Of a stretch of DNA of 64,000 nucleotides, positions 23,598 through 34,766 are shown piece by piece. The notes beneath the pieces were generated by a model. It was not told the DNA's origin, made no database searches, and was given only the letters and a program-made list of their open reading frames with translations. The stretch's first letter is position 1, and every line of letters begins with the position of its first letter. Both the position numbers and the translations under genes were made by a program. This DNA is from Fistulifera solaris (taxonomy: Eukaryota > Bacillariophyta > Bacillariophyceae > Naviculales > Stauroneidaceae): positions 1 through 64,000 of the forward strand of contig AP026132.1 of the NCBI GenBank assembly GCA_030295235.1. The letters run 5' to 3'.

Positions 23598-25315
23598 GGG
23601 GCTCTCGGGTAATTAGTTTCGTTCTGAAAATAAGATCATTCATCTTTAGTCAATTGTCATTTGTCATGTAATAGGATTTTTTCAAAAGTAGAATCACTCG
23701 CATTCATTCCTCAAGTAGTTATTCGCAACAAAGCGTTCAATTGTTCTTTCAATAACATTATGCGGAGTACACCCTTCAGCTGCAAGTGCCAAAGATTCGA
23801 TGCACGGCAAAATTGAATGAACGAAAGAGGAGTAATTATGATTGAATTCTCCTTTTCGCGCAAAAGAACATACCTCTACAACTTTTCGATTACCTATCAT
23901 TGTTGAATTTATCATTGTATTGGCAAAACCTGCATTGCAAAAGCCTTTCAATCATTTGTTTTGTTAACGTTGGTGCCCGAAAGACGTGAATAAAATGGTA
24001 TGTTATCGAAATAACACAATATCCGGGTGTCCCCTCTGTCGATAAATTTCCCTACGAGAGCTACGTGAAATTACGTAGACATTCGCAGCGGTGCATTAAT
24101 TGTTTTATTCATCGTTTTGTTTTCGAATCAATGGCTGTTGTTGCTTATTGATATGAAGCCATTACGATGCACAAGATAACATTCACATTTGTGCACTGAA
24201 AATCCAAAAATTGGATGGTGGTGAATAATACAAACTCCGGGTTAGAGATAAATTTCCTACTGCTGCTACGTAAAATTCGCGTAGACACAGGAAGCGTTGT
24301 TTCTTTTTATATATGGATGTTTCACTGTCATATTAGAATTGATTATTATTCAATATCACCCATTAGCAATGTTGGGCCAAGTATGGTTGATATGGGTGTC
24401 CGAGAAATGCGGAAAAAGATGTGTGATCGAAACAACACAATATCCGGGTGTCCCCTCTGTCGATAAATTTCCCTACGAGAGCTACGTGAAATTACGTAGA
24501 CATTCGCAGCGTTGTATTTCATCTTTATCATAAAAGTTTCCACGAAAATGAATGCTTTGATTGCCAAAACGAGATTGTCTTTCGCATCGGATCATCGTCA
24601 CGACGGTAAAACGTTTCCTACAGGCTTCAGCGACAATTACACGTACTGTACGGGTAGGCCTCATCGTAGGATATAACGGAGTATTTTAACAACATTGAGG
24701 GAACCCGGATATTGTGCCTTTCGACATCGCATTCATTTTTCGAGTATTTTTGGCTACAAAATGTTTTCAAATAAATTGTTTTCGAACGGCATCGATTGTT
24801 GCTTGTCTGCTGTCAATTATTACGATTCGTGCTTGGGCACCCTGTCGTTGGCTGGCGCTCTCGAGCAAGTGGAAAGAGTAATATCATTTCGGTTGTGGTA
24901 GGACGATGATGTGCGACTTATTCGACAATTTCTTTTCGCGCGCGACAAGAGATTGAAGTCGGTCAATTCACTTCCCCGCTACCCGGATACGGATATCATT
25001 GTGTAAGATTTGTCCGGCTTTGACCGAACCAAGTTGTTCTGTCCTTTTAGCAAGTACCGGAATTCGTAAAGCTTTTCGACGTGCGCTGTAAGACTATTTT
25101 GACCAATCGTTCTTTTTTCTACAGTCAGCCAAGTTCGGTCTTTACCCGGCGATGGTTCAGAATCAGCTGCTCATCAACGTCGTCATAACGAAACGGCGTG
25201 TAAAAGTTGAAGTCGAAGATTCAGCTAAATCAAGAGTTAATTGATACGACAATGGCTACAACTACTGCGATCGAATTAGCCGACGACAAACAGCGAGGAT
25301 CATCTCATGGTCGAC
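23598..25315. other. Intergenic region with dispersed repeats
   Basis: No gene is supported between the cyclase and the antenna gene. The middle (about 24005-24660) is made of repeated segments described separately. The rest shows no recognisable feature. Confidence 0.6.
24005..24511. repeat. 86 bp near-perfect direct repeat with a diverged copy between
   Basis: Positions 24005-24090 and 24426-24511 differ by one base in 86. A diverged relative starts near 24228, giving a spacing of about 211-213 bp between equivalent points (CCGGG at 24024, 24237 and 24448). Each copy contains CTACG...CGTAG arms around a changing centre. Related sequence recurs at about 33000-33600, including the downstream GACGGTAAAAC...CAGCGACAAT stretch (24603-24637 versus 33553-33593), so this is a dispersed family, not a local satellite. 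Confidence 0.75.
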
Positions 25316-25903
25316 CTAGTACAAGAAAGGAAGTCCAGTAATCAACTTGTCCAAGCCATCAAATCCAGGACTGACAAAATTCTGGCTGTCATGACGGAGT
25401 AACTCCAAGACGGCAATCATGGCGAGACGACCGTGCTGCAATTCCTGCAATTGACGCTCCTTCATCTCTTCGGGAGTGAGGTCAAGCTTTCCGGCATCGA
25501 AGTCGCCCAAGTAGCCATAGTAGTCAACCGCTCCAATGAGGAAGAACATCTGGGCCCAACCGAGAGAGGGGATAGCGTCAATGGCGGCAACACCGTTGGG
25601 GATATCAGCGAACTTAAGACCGGGCGCAATCTCACCAGGGAATCGGTAGATCTCGGGCACGATGTATCCAATGACGGCGAGTTGGGCAACACGGCCGTGC
25701 TTGAGTTCAGCAGTGCGGTACTGAGCGAAGGTCTTTTCGTCAATGCCTTCGGAAAGGCCGAAAGGATCGAAAAATCCAGTGGGAGCAATGACACCGAGTT
25801 CGTTCTCGTACGACGCCTTCAAAGCGGAGGAGGACGCCTTGTTGGCAGAGGGTGCAAATGCAGCTGCAGAGCCGAAGAGAAAGGCAGCGATGGCTAGTTT
25901 CAT
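25316..25903 (-). CDS. Lhcf: Fucoxanthin-chlorophyll a/c binding protein (Lhcf family)
   Basis: This is a thylakoid antenna protein that binds fucoxanthin and chlorophylls a and c. The 195-residue protein starts with a signal peptide and an AAAFAP plastid-targeting cleavage motif (residues 13-18), the standard diatom complex-plastid import signal. Two LHC generic motifs are visible, AELKHGRVAQLAVIGYIVPE (helix 1) and LQHGRLAMIAVLELL (helix 3), with an Asn/Asp-rich loop and a hydrophobic second helix around residues 110-130. The frame is intact and intronless. The loop after helix 2 is short, and the C-terminus (GLPFLY) differs from the common Lhcf1-11 type. It may belong to the divergent Lhcf15-like, red-shifted group, but that is only an impression from memory. 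Confidence 0.92.
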   Translation of the reverse strand: MKLAIAAFLFGSAAAFAPSANKASSSALKASYENELGVIAPTGFFDPFGLSEGIDEKTFAQYRTAELKHGRVAQLAVIGYIVPEIYRFPGEIAPGLKFADIPNGVAAIDAIPSLGWAQMFFLIGAVDYYGYLGDFDAGKLDLTPEEMKERQLQELQHGRLAMIAVLELLRHDSQNFVSPGFDGLDKLITGLPFLY

Positions 25904-26633
25904 TATTGCAAAGTGATTCTCAAAGCGAATTATGAGCCGATCGGATCGCTTGTGTTTTGTGGGTTTAGTCTTTACCGGAAATTTGCACGCTCAATAGGGG
26001 CGCATGCTTGGAGCAAGGTGTTCAAGGTTTATCGAAGCTCAAATTGGTATCTTTAATATATTGCTTAGTCTGAGCAAGTTTTACGTTATACGTCTTTGCT
26101 AAAGAGCACGTTTTACATCAACATTCTGTCATACACTAACACTGAGTAAAGTACTTCAACCGGTACTAAGACAATTTTCCACGCATTTATGATCCTGATC
26201 CCTATGGCCACTTGGAAGATCGACTGCAATGCGGTGAGTTTTGCACGCTTGAGACACGCTGCAAGCTGCTGCTTGTTGTGTGTCGTCATGATGCAATTTA
26301 AATGCTTACAGACTCAATCACTTTTGGAGCACACGACACTGTTGACTCCACTTCATTTGTGAGAATAAGATTGCGTGGGAGGCGAACGTCAAAAGCATCG
26401 TATGCTTGAAGACTGGAAGATTTTTGAAGCGATGTATTCGCTTCTACGAATTGTATCGCCGGGATTCGGGATGGTCTCGTCTATCAACAACAAACTGTAC
26501 GATGTGCACTGCTCTGTTTTCTGATCGAAGTAATGCTTGCACGCTAGCAAACGCGACCCATCGCTCATCTTACAAACCTTGAGAAACAATGTCGCAACAA
26601 AACATGCTATTTAAAGCAGCGAACTGCATTCGC
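25904..26633. other. Intergenic, presumed promoter of the antenna gene
   Basis: This stretch is upstream of the minus-strand Lhcf gene and should contain its light-responsive promoter. No specific element can be named. A small open frame at 26389-26589 is not supported. Confidence 0.5.
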
Positions 26634-27546
26634 TCATTCATACATTGCAGACTGTTTACCTGGTAGGGACTCATAAGACCCGCAGCACGAAATAATCGCA
26701 AGGATCAAAGGGAAGGAGAATGTCACCGATTGGCGGCAATTACTCGAGGAAATGTTTCGTAAAAGTGGTCCGTCGGAATAGGAAATCGGGGCTATATCGC
26801 ATTGTCGACCATTTCGATCCACTCTTCTTTGGCTATAGTTCCGTCGCGGCAGCGATCCGATGCGCAATCGCTCCTGAAAAGCCGCAACGCCAACGGCATG
26901 CATGTGGTCACGAAATTTGAAATCACCACCAAAAACGCGATCGCCAAGCTTGATAGCAACGGCTGGAATGCCCAATTAGTGGGGAAAAATGATACCGTGC
27001 AAACTGGAGCTCACGACCCGTCGGCATTTCTGCAATTCGAACAAAAACAAAATCGGCTCTTGGATATGATTGTCAACAAGGAGATCCATACACCATGGGC
27101 ACTCTTTTTTTCATGTACGGGCGATCCACCTCGTGGATCACAAAAAACAAATCCTGCTTCGTATCTTCCGTTACATTTTGGGTTCCAGCTCCTAATTCCG
27201 ATATGATATATCTTGCCAGCATTGCGGGATCTCCAATTACCATGTGATTGATCCCGAAGTATTTCAGCATCAGTTCTCGTGATCGGGGGCCCCGCACTGC
27301 CAATATCTCACCTGAGGGTAAATATTTCGACACGAGTCTCTTGTCTTTGATGATACCGGTCCCCCAATTCAACTGGGCGTTAGAAGTCTCGTCTAAAATG
27401 CTACCTACGACGGCGATTTGCGGAGTCCTTACGCCTGACTTTCCTATAGTAACAAACACGTCCGATTGTCCCCGATAAGACAAATATGGCGAATCACTTC
27501 TGGACCAAACAAATCTCCTCCGTTTACCTCCCTTCCGTCTCTGCAC
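26634..27546 (-). pseudogene. Polysaccharide pyruvyltransferase-like gene, decayed
   Basis: This family transfers pyruvyl groups to cell-surface polysaccharides (fold of CsaB/WcaK proteins). Reading from 27546, the frame has the family's middle segments: WGTGIIKD, VRGPRSRELMLKYFGI and GDPAMLA. It is then lost after a run of seven A/T near 27100-27110. In another frame follow the typical SSLHGIIF segment (about 27005-27030) and LGIPAVAIKLGD ... GGDFKFRDH (26900-26975). A stop codon lies between SSLHGIIFPH and LGIPA at about 26980, in addition to the frameshift. The N-terminus is unclear: open frames at 27524-27983 show no family similarity. Two independent lesions and a missing start suggest a pseudogene. 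Sequence errors could explain only part of it. The end at 26634 is the stop of the last frame. Confidence 0.65.
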
Positions 27547-28833
27547 AGACCTTTACTTCAAGCACACTGTGCCCGTCTATATCCCGAGCTTGAATGAGAG
27601 TGGACTTATTCTGCATTTGCCAAGCTGCGTGCCGATGAATGGTAAAAGAGCGCAGCGCGGTATCTAAGTTCCAATCCGATAGACCGGGATCGAAAGTAGC
27701 CTTGCTCACAGCGAAGCAGTCGGATAAATCTCCCCTGACTTTTTTGTTCACGATTCTGTGCGGTAGAACCACAAAGGGAAAGGGTTCGGTCATCGTGATT
27801 GAGGTAGAAGGCGAAACCGAAGAATGTGGCAATGGCCACAAGGTCGGCATTTCTTACAGCGCTCAAAACAGGAATAGTTCTTGTCAGAAAACTTGCCACC
27901 AACTGAAAGAAAATCTCATGCTGTCGCCACAACGAAATCCTCGACCTCGAACCTCGAATACGTGCGAATAAGAAAGCTGGCATCTTGAGTTTTTATTCTT
28001 ACTGTAGTAAAAAGTGTAGACTTCGTCCTTTGCTGCACTGGAAACTTGAAGTCTTCAGTCTTCAAACGAACTTGAGGAAATTATTAACAGATTTTCTGTA
28101 TCTATCTAAAAACACCGTTTCCAGAATATCTGGAATTTCTTACACGGAATTACTAAATAATTTACAAAACATTTTATCAGTCCATAATAATTCTTGAAAA
28201 TACACACTAGCGAGCTGCTTTCAATGTGTTTGTTAACGTGTAACGTGTAATATCTAGACTTCCACTTCAGAAGTATGTCTTCATTTTTTTTACTACTCGG
28301 AGTAACTCGATCTTTTCCCAATCATCTTTCTATGAGATTATTTCTCATCATGTCCTCGTATATTCGATTTAGACATAGCTTCGAGTTATTTTTGCACATT
28401 CGCATTTCTGCATCGTCACAAATATTCTAGAAGTCAGAGGCCATAGGATTGGAATTTCGTTTTACAATCATGACTCATGACTGGAGCAGCAGTCGTGGCA
28501 AAGGTAATCTACATTTTGGGGCCATAGTAACTGTCCATGGAAAATGTTAGCCTCATCTCTAACGCATAAAGTAGGTCCGAAATCCTCCGTCATCGCGTCC
28601 GCAGTGTGTACAAGTATCTCGCGGCGCCTCACGATCGCGACGAACATGATGATGCGATGATGATGATGAGAGTCAATCACACAAAAGGTTGACGAGTCGA
28701 AGAAAGGAATTAACGTTTAACATTGCGTTTCATAACAATTACCAGACCTTGTCTGTTGCTTTGTATTCGCGTCGCTTCCGTCGCAGCACACACGTAATTT
28801 CTTCTTTGTGCTTTATAACGCATAACCAACAAT
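27547..28833. other. Intergenic region with hairpin element and 7-bp repeats
   Basis: This may include the lost 5' part of the pyruvyltransferase gene (27547-27983). It contains 7-bp duplications CCTCGAA x2 (27945-27958), GTCTTCA x2 (28051-28064) and TAACGTG x2 (28234-28247), a quasi-palindrome at 28119-28135, and one copy of the recurrent hairpin at 28476-28497. The last few hundred bases should hold the promoter of the ZNF598-like gene. Confidence 0.55.
28476..28497 (+). repeat. Recurrent CATGACTG/CAGTCGTG hairpin, copy 1
   Basis: The arms CATGACTG (28476-28483) and CAGTCGTG (28490-28497) flank a six-base loop. The same arms occur three more times at 62361-62807 with different loops. In the plus-strand RNA they form eight pairs with one U-G wobble. 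A downstream CTACATTTTG stretch is also shared. Confidence 0.7.
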
Positions 28834-30804
28834 ATGATGCAGACGAGTTCTCCAGCCGCTAAAACAACACCTGTCACGCCTCTCACACAAGCAAATCGCG
28901 ATGCTGTTGTACAAGAAGAACACGTTATTGATCACTGTTTGGTGTGCTACTCTTCTTTGGCCGATTATCACGTCGTAACACCCTGCGGGCATGCGGAAAT
29001 TTGCGGTGTTTGTCATTTGCGATTGCGTTATTTGCATGCGGATCGGAAATGCCCTATTTGTAAAGCGGAATCGGAACAAGTCATTGTCGATCTCACCACT
29101 TCCGACAAAAGTGACTTTAGTGAATACAATATTTGGGGAAATGATCTGGGAGTTGACTTTATCTATAATGAAGAAAGTCAAATGTTTGTGCGCACCGAAT
29201 ATTACGATCGAGAATTGAAGCCACTGTTTGGTTATCGATGCAATTACAAGAATTGTTTGTTCGATGCGACCGCACAAGTCAGTAAGCACGAGAGTAACAA
29301 CAACGGCGAGAACAGCAACAAGAGTAAGAAACCCATTCGCGTCTTGCAAGATCATTTACGGAATCAACACAAGCTCGCATTGTGTCAATTGTGTGTCGAT
29401 CATCAACGGGATTTTGTATCACAACTACCCCGATTCACTCCTTCGCAATTGCAAACCCACCTTAGTCGGGGAGATCCAGCCGCTGGGTTTCATGGACACC
29501 CGCTGTGTGAATTTTGTCGACCCACACGGTTCTACGACATTACCGCATTGCATCATCATCTGGCTCTGGAACATTTTAAATGTCATGTTTGTGAAAAGCA
29601 GGGTCTTTCGGATCAATATTTCAAAAACTATGCACAACTCGAGAGGCATTTTGATCGACAGCACTTTCTTTGTCGGGACGTGCAGTGCATAATGGCAAGG
29701 TTTGTGGTCTTTGGCAATGAACTCGATCTGAAGCATCATCAAAGGACGGTACATGGGGCGACGCTGGGTGATACCAAGATTCAATTAGAGTTTCGTGTCG
29801 CGAGGTCTTCGAATGCGCCGCAAAATCAGTCGGTTCCGAACGATGAGGAGTTCAATTACGGAGTGGATGGGCAAGCCTTTGTACCTGCCGCTTTGCCGGG
29901 GAACAATGAGGGTGGAGCAAACGCCGTCGCGTTGCATCCTTTGCACGTGCAACGTACTGCACAACTGCGAGAGCAGGCGGCGTCTTTGCGAATCTCAAAC
30001 AACCAGGTTTCTCGAGCAGAAGAATTCCCGACGTTACAATCCAATGCGGCCGGTGCTACTACAGCTCTTCGCACTGGATGGACATCGGCAGCTCAGCGGA
30101 CACGAAACCGAGGACCAGCTGGTGCTGTCACGCAGGAAGACTTTCCTTCTTTGCCCACCGCAGCTCCAGCGCCTCGAGCAAAGGTGAGCAGACTGCAAGC
30201 GCTTCGACCTCAACAAAAGCCTGCATCAGCCCCTACTGCTTCATGGGGTACCGCGGCTCGTCCTGCGCCTCCCAGTTCCAGCGTCAACCATTTTCCGTCC
30301 TTAACTTCTACAGCGGCGGCGCCATCGATGGCTGCTTCGAGGAAAAAGCCACCTCCAATGAACAGCTTGTCGGATTTTCCTGCGCCACCGACGTCCTCTT
30401 CACCCTACATCGGACCTTCCACTGCATCAATAGCTGCCGCGAACGTAACGATTGAGGATATGAAAGCGACCATGGGCTCGATTGGTTACAAGCAGCTAAA
30501 GCAATTGACACAGAATTTGGTTGTCCATGAAACCATCAATCCCGTTGATTATGTACAGGCGACGGCGGCCTTATTCGACGACACCAATACTTATCAAAAA
30601 TTCGTGGCGGCCTTGTTGCAATCATGTCCGCCGCATCCAGCAGCTCAAGAAGCTTTGCAGCGCGTGCGTCAGTCACAAGTACGTGGGTTTGCGGTGAACA
30701 ATAATTCGAATAGCAATGGTAGTAGTCAGAGCAGCAACAACAATGCATGGGCTAAGAAATCAAAGCAAAGTAAGGAGTTGCGACAGCTGGCTTTTGGAAG
30801 ATAG
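28834..30804 (+). CDS. ZNF598: ZNF598/Hel2-type RING E3 ubiquitin ligase
   Basis: Proteins of this family sense collided ribosomes and ubiquitinate small-subunit proteins to start ribosome-associated quality control. The 656-residue protein has an N-terminal RING (Cys35, Cys38, CGHAEICGVC, closing CPIC near residues 75-78). It is followed by the family's conserved block of C2H2-like fingers (HLRNQHKLALCQLC, HPLCEFCRPTRFYD, HHHLALEHFKCHVC, HFDRQHFLC, HHQRTVHG). The C-terminal half is low-complexity, rich in Ala, Ser and Pro, with repeated FPSLP/FPTL-type motifs (EEFPTL, EDFPSLP, NHFPSL, SDFPAPP), also typical of the family. It ends in a small helical domain and a basic Asn-rich tail. The frame is intact, with no intron. 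The first of two adjacent ATGs is taken as the start. Confidence 0.92.
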   Translation: MMQTSSPAAKTTPVTPLTQANRDAVVQEEHVIDHCLVCYSSLADYHVVTPCGHAEICGVCHLRLRYLHADRKCPICKAESEQVIVDLTTSDKSDFSEYNIWGNDLGVDFIYNEESQMFVRTEYYDRELKPLFGYRCNYKNCLFDATAQVSKHESNNNGENSNKSKKPIRVLQDHLRNQHKLALCQLCVDHQRDFVSQLPRFTPSQLQTHLSRGDPAAGFHGHPLCEFCRPTRFYDITALHHHLALEHFKCHVCEKQGLSDQYFKNYAQLERHFDRQHFLCRDVQCIMARFVVFGNELDLKHHQRTVHGATLGDTKIQLEFRVARSSNAPQNQSVPNDEEFNYGVDGQAFVPAALPGNNEGGANAVALHPLHVQRTAQLREQAASLRISNNQVSRAEEFPTLQSNAAGATTALRTGWTSAAQRTRNRGPAGAVTQEDFPSLPTAAPAPRAKVSRLQALRPQQKPASAPTASWGTAARPAPPSSSVNHFPSLTSTAAAPSMAASRKKPPPMNSLSDFPAPPTSSSPYIGPSTASIAAANVTIEDMKATMGSIGYKQLKQLTQNLVVHETINPVDYVQATAALFDDTNTYQKFVAALLQSCPPHPAAQEALQRVRQSQVRGFAVNNNSNSNGSSQSSNNNAWAKKSKQSKELRQLAFGR

Positions 30805-31029
30805 ATCATGTTAACGATATCGTCATTGATCTCGCACATATTGTAGTTAAAAGAAATGCAGTTTCCAAGGAAAATATCGCACTTTAGTTATTTATTAAGT
30901 GGACTGCAGCGATAATGCTCTTGCCCTTATCTCACGCAAATAACTCCTTCTTCAGTTTTATGATAGCCTTCTATTGCTTGAATGTAGATTGTACTTCTAT
31001 TAATTTTCCCGTGCAAATCGACTTGCAGC

Positions 31030-32750
31030 TTATTCATCTTGTTTAAGCCGTTTGGCCGACGACTGCAAATAAGCCAAGCACTCATCTACTGTCCCGTTGG
31101 GATTTTGGTATTGGAAATCCAATTGCCGCTGCTGATATTCGCCAATCATCGGACCCGGTTTCAGCTGTAGCTTTTGCATTAATTGTTTACCAGGTAGTAA
31201 TGGCAAAATAGTCCAGGCCTCGTGCAATTGTGCTTCATGAATCGCTTGAATAAGGCGCGTCACAGTAACGGCACATGATTTAGCTGTCGTTGATGTTGTA
31301 GTTGAATCATTGCTCGAAACAAACCACACCGTGGCTGCCAAATACAAACTACTAATCCAGTTCGTTTTGGATGCCTTAACAAAACGTCCCGCTTTCAGTC
31401 GATCCAACATTAAGAGGTTGCTATTGCTTTCTTGACTTTCCGATGACTGCAACAACAAGTCCATGGCCATTTCAAGTGTATCAAAAGGTTGGTCACACAC
31501 TGTACATCCACATTCTTTGCTTTAAGGGAATTTCGAAAAATGAAAGCAATCGCCGACGTACTCTTTTGTTTCTCATCTTGACACAAATAATCGCGAAAGG
31601 GCAACAAGAACGCCGCAACGGGCGTCCATACTTTCTGATAGTAAGGGGCAGTGAGACTGCTAAACGTTGATGAATCATTCATTTTTTGTACCGCTCTTAC
31701 AATGTCGTCGAAAGCTTGTAAAGAAGTGTTGGTGAGCGACCAAGCCGTTGCAATCATAGTATCATCCACTGCCCCTTTATTGCGTTCCAAGGTGAGAGCT
31801 TCACCGTGTTTCGGATCCTTTATTATGCAACTCATAGATGATGCATCAGGTAGTACAAAGATCGACGAAGCAATGTTCCATTCGTACATGGTGTGCAATG
31901 CCGTGACTGCATCCGCTTGCCACATTCCCATGCATTCCTTCCCTATGCGTTCTCGCGACACTTTCGTCTGTAACATATGATTCATGTACGGCTCTTTCGC
32001 CACCGCCACAAACGCCGGATCGAGCGTAAACGAATACCGTACAGCAAATCTCAGTCCTCGCAACAATCGCAACGGATCGTCTTGTAGAGTAACGACAGGA
32101 TCGAGAGGCGTCACCAATACTCCGCGCCGCAAATCCACTAGGCCCCGGCCTGTCCAATCTTCAATACATTGTGTATGTACATTGAAAAACAAAGCATTCA
32201 ATGTGAAATCACGACGCATGGCATCTTGATAGGGCGTTCCTGGTTGTGTTTGTTGCGGTATCCGACTGTTCGGATCGGAATAAACTTCGGCACAACGAAG
32301 AGGGACAAAGTCAACATCCAGTTCCTTGTACAACTTCAACACGGCCGTTTCTAAATGCTTCGATTGCTCTGGATTTGCTGCTACGATTCCGAGTGATGAT
32401 ACGATAGTATGCGGCGGTGCATGTTGTGACACAACCCATTCGGCTGCTTCGACTCCAGTCGCGTGTTCGACAGCAACATCAATATCGTGCGATTGTTTCT
32501 GCAATAATTTGTCTCGAACCCAGCCACCTGCTAATCGAAATTGCATAGGGGAGGGTACTCTCTGCAATAATTGCAGAAATTTGTGTTCAGTGGGCGTAAA
32601 TTGAATCGGGATTGTAGCATTCATCGAGTTCATACTGTCGTTCGGCAAACACGCGGTCCGTGTTGCTACTTCACCCTCTGTGACGACAGAAATAATCGTC
32701 GGGTAAGACACCGACTCAATGGATGGTTCATTTACTGTTGAGTCGCTCAT
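31030..32750 (-). CDS. CCA1: tRNA nucleotidyltransferase (CCA-adding enzyme)
   Basis: This enzyme adds the terminal CCA to tRNAs and acts in cytosol, nucleus and organelles. Class II poly(A) polymerase-type motifs are in place: FRLAGGWVRDKLL (residues 72-83) with the metal-binding DID (89-91), RRDFTLNALFFN (about 183-194), and DPLRLLRGLRFAVRYSF (about 223-239), followed by the head-body-tail helical region. About 45 residues precede the catalytic core, which may be an organelle presequence or simply unstructured. The frame changes at 31495-31505, where a TGTGTG run looks one dinucleotide too long. Allowing for that, the protein is 572 residues and ends RLKQDE. Without the correction it would stop at 31410 and lose about 130 residues. 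Confidence 0.9.
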
Positions 32751-33780
32751 CTTTGTCGGAAAAAAGAAACAAAGTTACCCTTTATCGTATGAATGAAGAG
32801 TACATCAATAGATAAAACGCGGAGATGGGTTGTGTATTTCTCTAAAATAAACGCGAGACCACAGGGTTGGTGTAGGACCAAAAACAAAAATACCGATTCC
32901 AGAAATTCTGGAACATAGACAGGATTTCTGTGTGACCGAGAAAAACATCTGGTCCAGAAATTCTGGACCATGCACAAAATCTATGTGTAGCGCAAAACAA
33001 CGATACCAGAATATACATTCGAAGCGTTGCATCATTCGTTCCATCAACGTTTTGCTATCAAATCAATGACGATTATTGCCTTTCGAAACAAAGAAAATAT
33101 GACATCTGTGCACTGTAAACCCTTGAATTGGATGATAACGAAAAAGCACAATATCCGGGTTCCCTTTCAGACATAAATTTCTTACGGCGGCTACGTAAAA
33201 TACGCGTAGACACTGGAATGCGAATTTAGCTGAGATGAATGATCATGGAGATCTCACTACGGAATTCGACCTTCGACTTGCAATGCAACGGGAAAGAATT
33301 CGTTCCCCGCGGACGCGAAACTGCACTGTGTCAAAACGCGCTCGAAGAGAAAAAAATTATGCAGGATTCCATATTCCGTACGACATTTTATCCGGTACTT
33401 GTTATTCTAAGGAAAAAACCTGAAAGATCAATACGTAGGATGTTTGACCCGTAGAATCGTTGTATGTTTCTATTGTTTCATGTTTCATTGTCAAATCAAA
33501 ATCGATTATTGATTCATCGCTTGCATAAGCGATATTGGGCAGAGTATTATACGACGGTAAAACATGTCCTCCATACAGGCGTCAGCGACAATCAAGTCCT
33601 GTTAGTTTTGATAGCCTCGCTCCGCTCCTCCCTCGTCATTCCTCATTGTCCGAGTGTTCCGTACGTCGTCAGTCAGCGCACAAACTTTTCGATTGATTTT
33701 CATGAATGTTCACATTGCATTATTTGCTACCTGACATTGTTAACCCTCTCTTTTACAAAAGATTCTCAAATATTATCAAG
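32751..33780. other. Intergenic region between divergent CCA1 and UCH37 genes
   Basis: This holds the promoters of both divergently transcribed housekeeping genes. It contains two strong quasi-palindromes (32897-32913, 32951-32969) and a diverged member of the repeat family found at 24005-24660 (about 33000-33600). No coding frame is supported. Confidence 0.55.
32897..32969. repeat. Two TCCAGAA-N-TTCTGGA quasi-palindromes
   Basis: TTCCAGAA-A-TTCTGGAA spans 32897-32913, and GGTCCAGAA-A-TTCTGGACC spans 32951-32969. Each has perfect arms around a single A. A relative with a three-base centre lies at 28119-28135. They are upstream of CCA1 and inside or beside the dispersed repeat. Confidence 0.7.
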
Positions 33781-34766
33781 ATGACAGACCCAAGCAACGA
33801 CTGGTGCACGATTGAGAGCGATCCGGGCGTCTTTACCGAATTACTCGAAGCTTTAGGATGTTATGCTGTCGAGTTGCAAGAACTGTATACATTGGATGAT
33901 ATGGATATCATTTCAACCGACCAGACGATCTACGGTTTAATCTTCCTGTTTCCTTGGAAAAGTAAAGAAGAGCGCGCGGCAGCTGCAAGTAATAATGCTG
34001 CTTCGACAAGTCCTGCCGAACAATCCCCGCCACCGGAAGATCTCTTTTTGCGCATCAAGTAACAACCAATGCGTGCGCGACACAAGCGTTACTTAGTGTC
34101 GTTTTGAATACAGTGACGGATCTTGGTAGTACTTTGACGGAGTTTAAGACGTTTACGGCGTCGTTCCCGCCTCCGTTGAAAGGAATGGCGATTGCCGGTA
34201 GCGAAATCATTCAGAAGGCACACAATTCGTTTGCGCGGGCCGATGCCTTCTGGCAGGATCCGACGCAGCCGCGGGCGCCCCGAACGGGATCGAAGGAAGA
34301 TGTGTATCATTTTGTTGCTTATATTCCTTTTCGTGGTACTGTATATGAGTTAGATGGTTTGCAATCGGAGCCCGTGTTTGTAGGGACTTACAACCAGGAG
34401 GATGAGATGATCAACACGTCTTGGCTGGCGGTAGCACGTGAGGCATTGCAGTTACGCATGGCGGAGCAGCAAGGGCAATTTAATCTAATGGCGGTCATTC
34501 CCAATCAAATGCAGAAGGTACAGCAACAATTGGAGCAAGAGGGCAATAGCAGTGACACGGAAACCCTGCAATTGCAACAACAACTGCAACATGAAATGAA
34601 CAAAAGGCAGTTGTGGAAGCTAGAAAATGAACGTCGCCGACACAACTATGTGCCATTGTGTGTGCAGTTGTTGAAGGAAATGGCGCGACAGGGAACGTTG
34701 GAGCAGTGCGTACAGCAAGCCCGAGAACGACGTGCCGCCAAAAAGGCCAAGCAAAGTCAGGATTGA
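33781..34766 (+). CDS. UCH37: UCH37/UCHL5 ubiquitin C-terminal hydrolase
   Basis: This is a proteasome-associated deubiquitinase (peptidase family C12). The start MTDPSNDWCTIESDPGVFTELLEALGC matches the UCH37 N-terminus. The catalytic Cys is in TNACATQA (about residue 99), the catalytic His in VYHFVAYIP and the Asp in YELDGL. The C-terminal segment RRHNYVPLCVQLLKEMA and the basic end match the ULD/KEKE tail that contacts RPN13, so this is UCH37 rather than the shorter UCHL1/L3. The catalytic loop is interrupted by a frame change at the T5 run 34045-34049. One additional T restores the family sequence exactly through the active-site Cys, giving 328 residues. Without it the first part would stop at 34062 and the enzyme would lack its nucleophile. 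An assembly error is the simplest explanation. Confidence 0.9.

Noticed and set aside
28813-29355. 180-residue open frame opposite the ZNF598-like gene
   Set aside because: It is antisense to the RING and zinc-finger region and has no family match.
33781-34766. Programmed ribosomal frameshifting in UCH37 and the other broken genes
   Set aside because: The slips occur at different short homopolymers, in both directions, in unrelated genes, with no shared slippery site or stimulatory structure. Sequence error is simpler.
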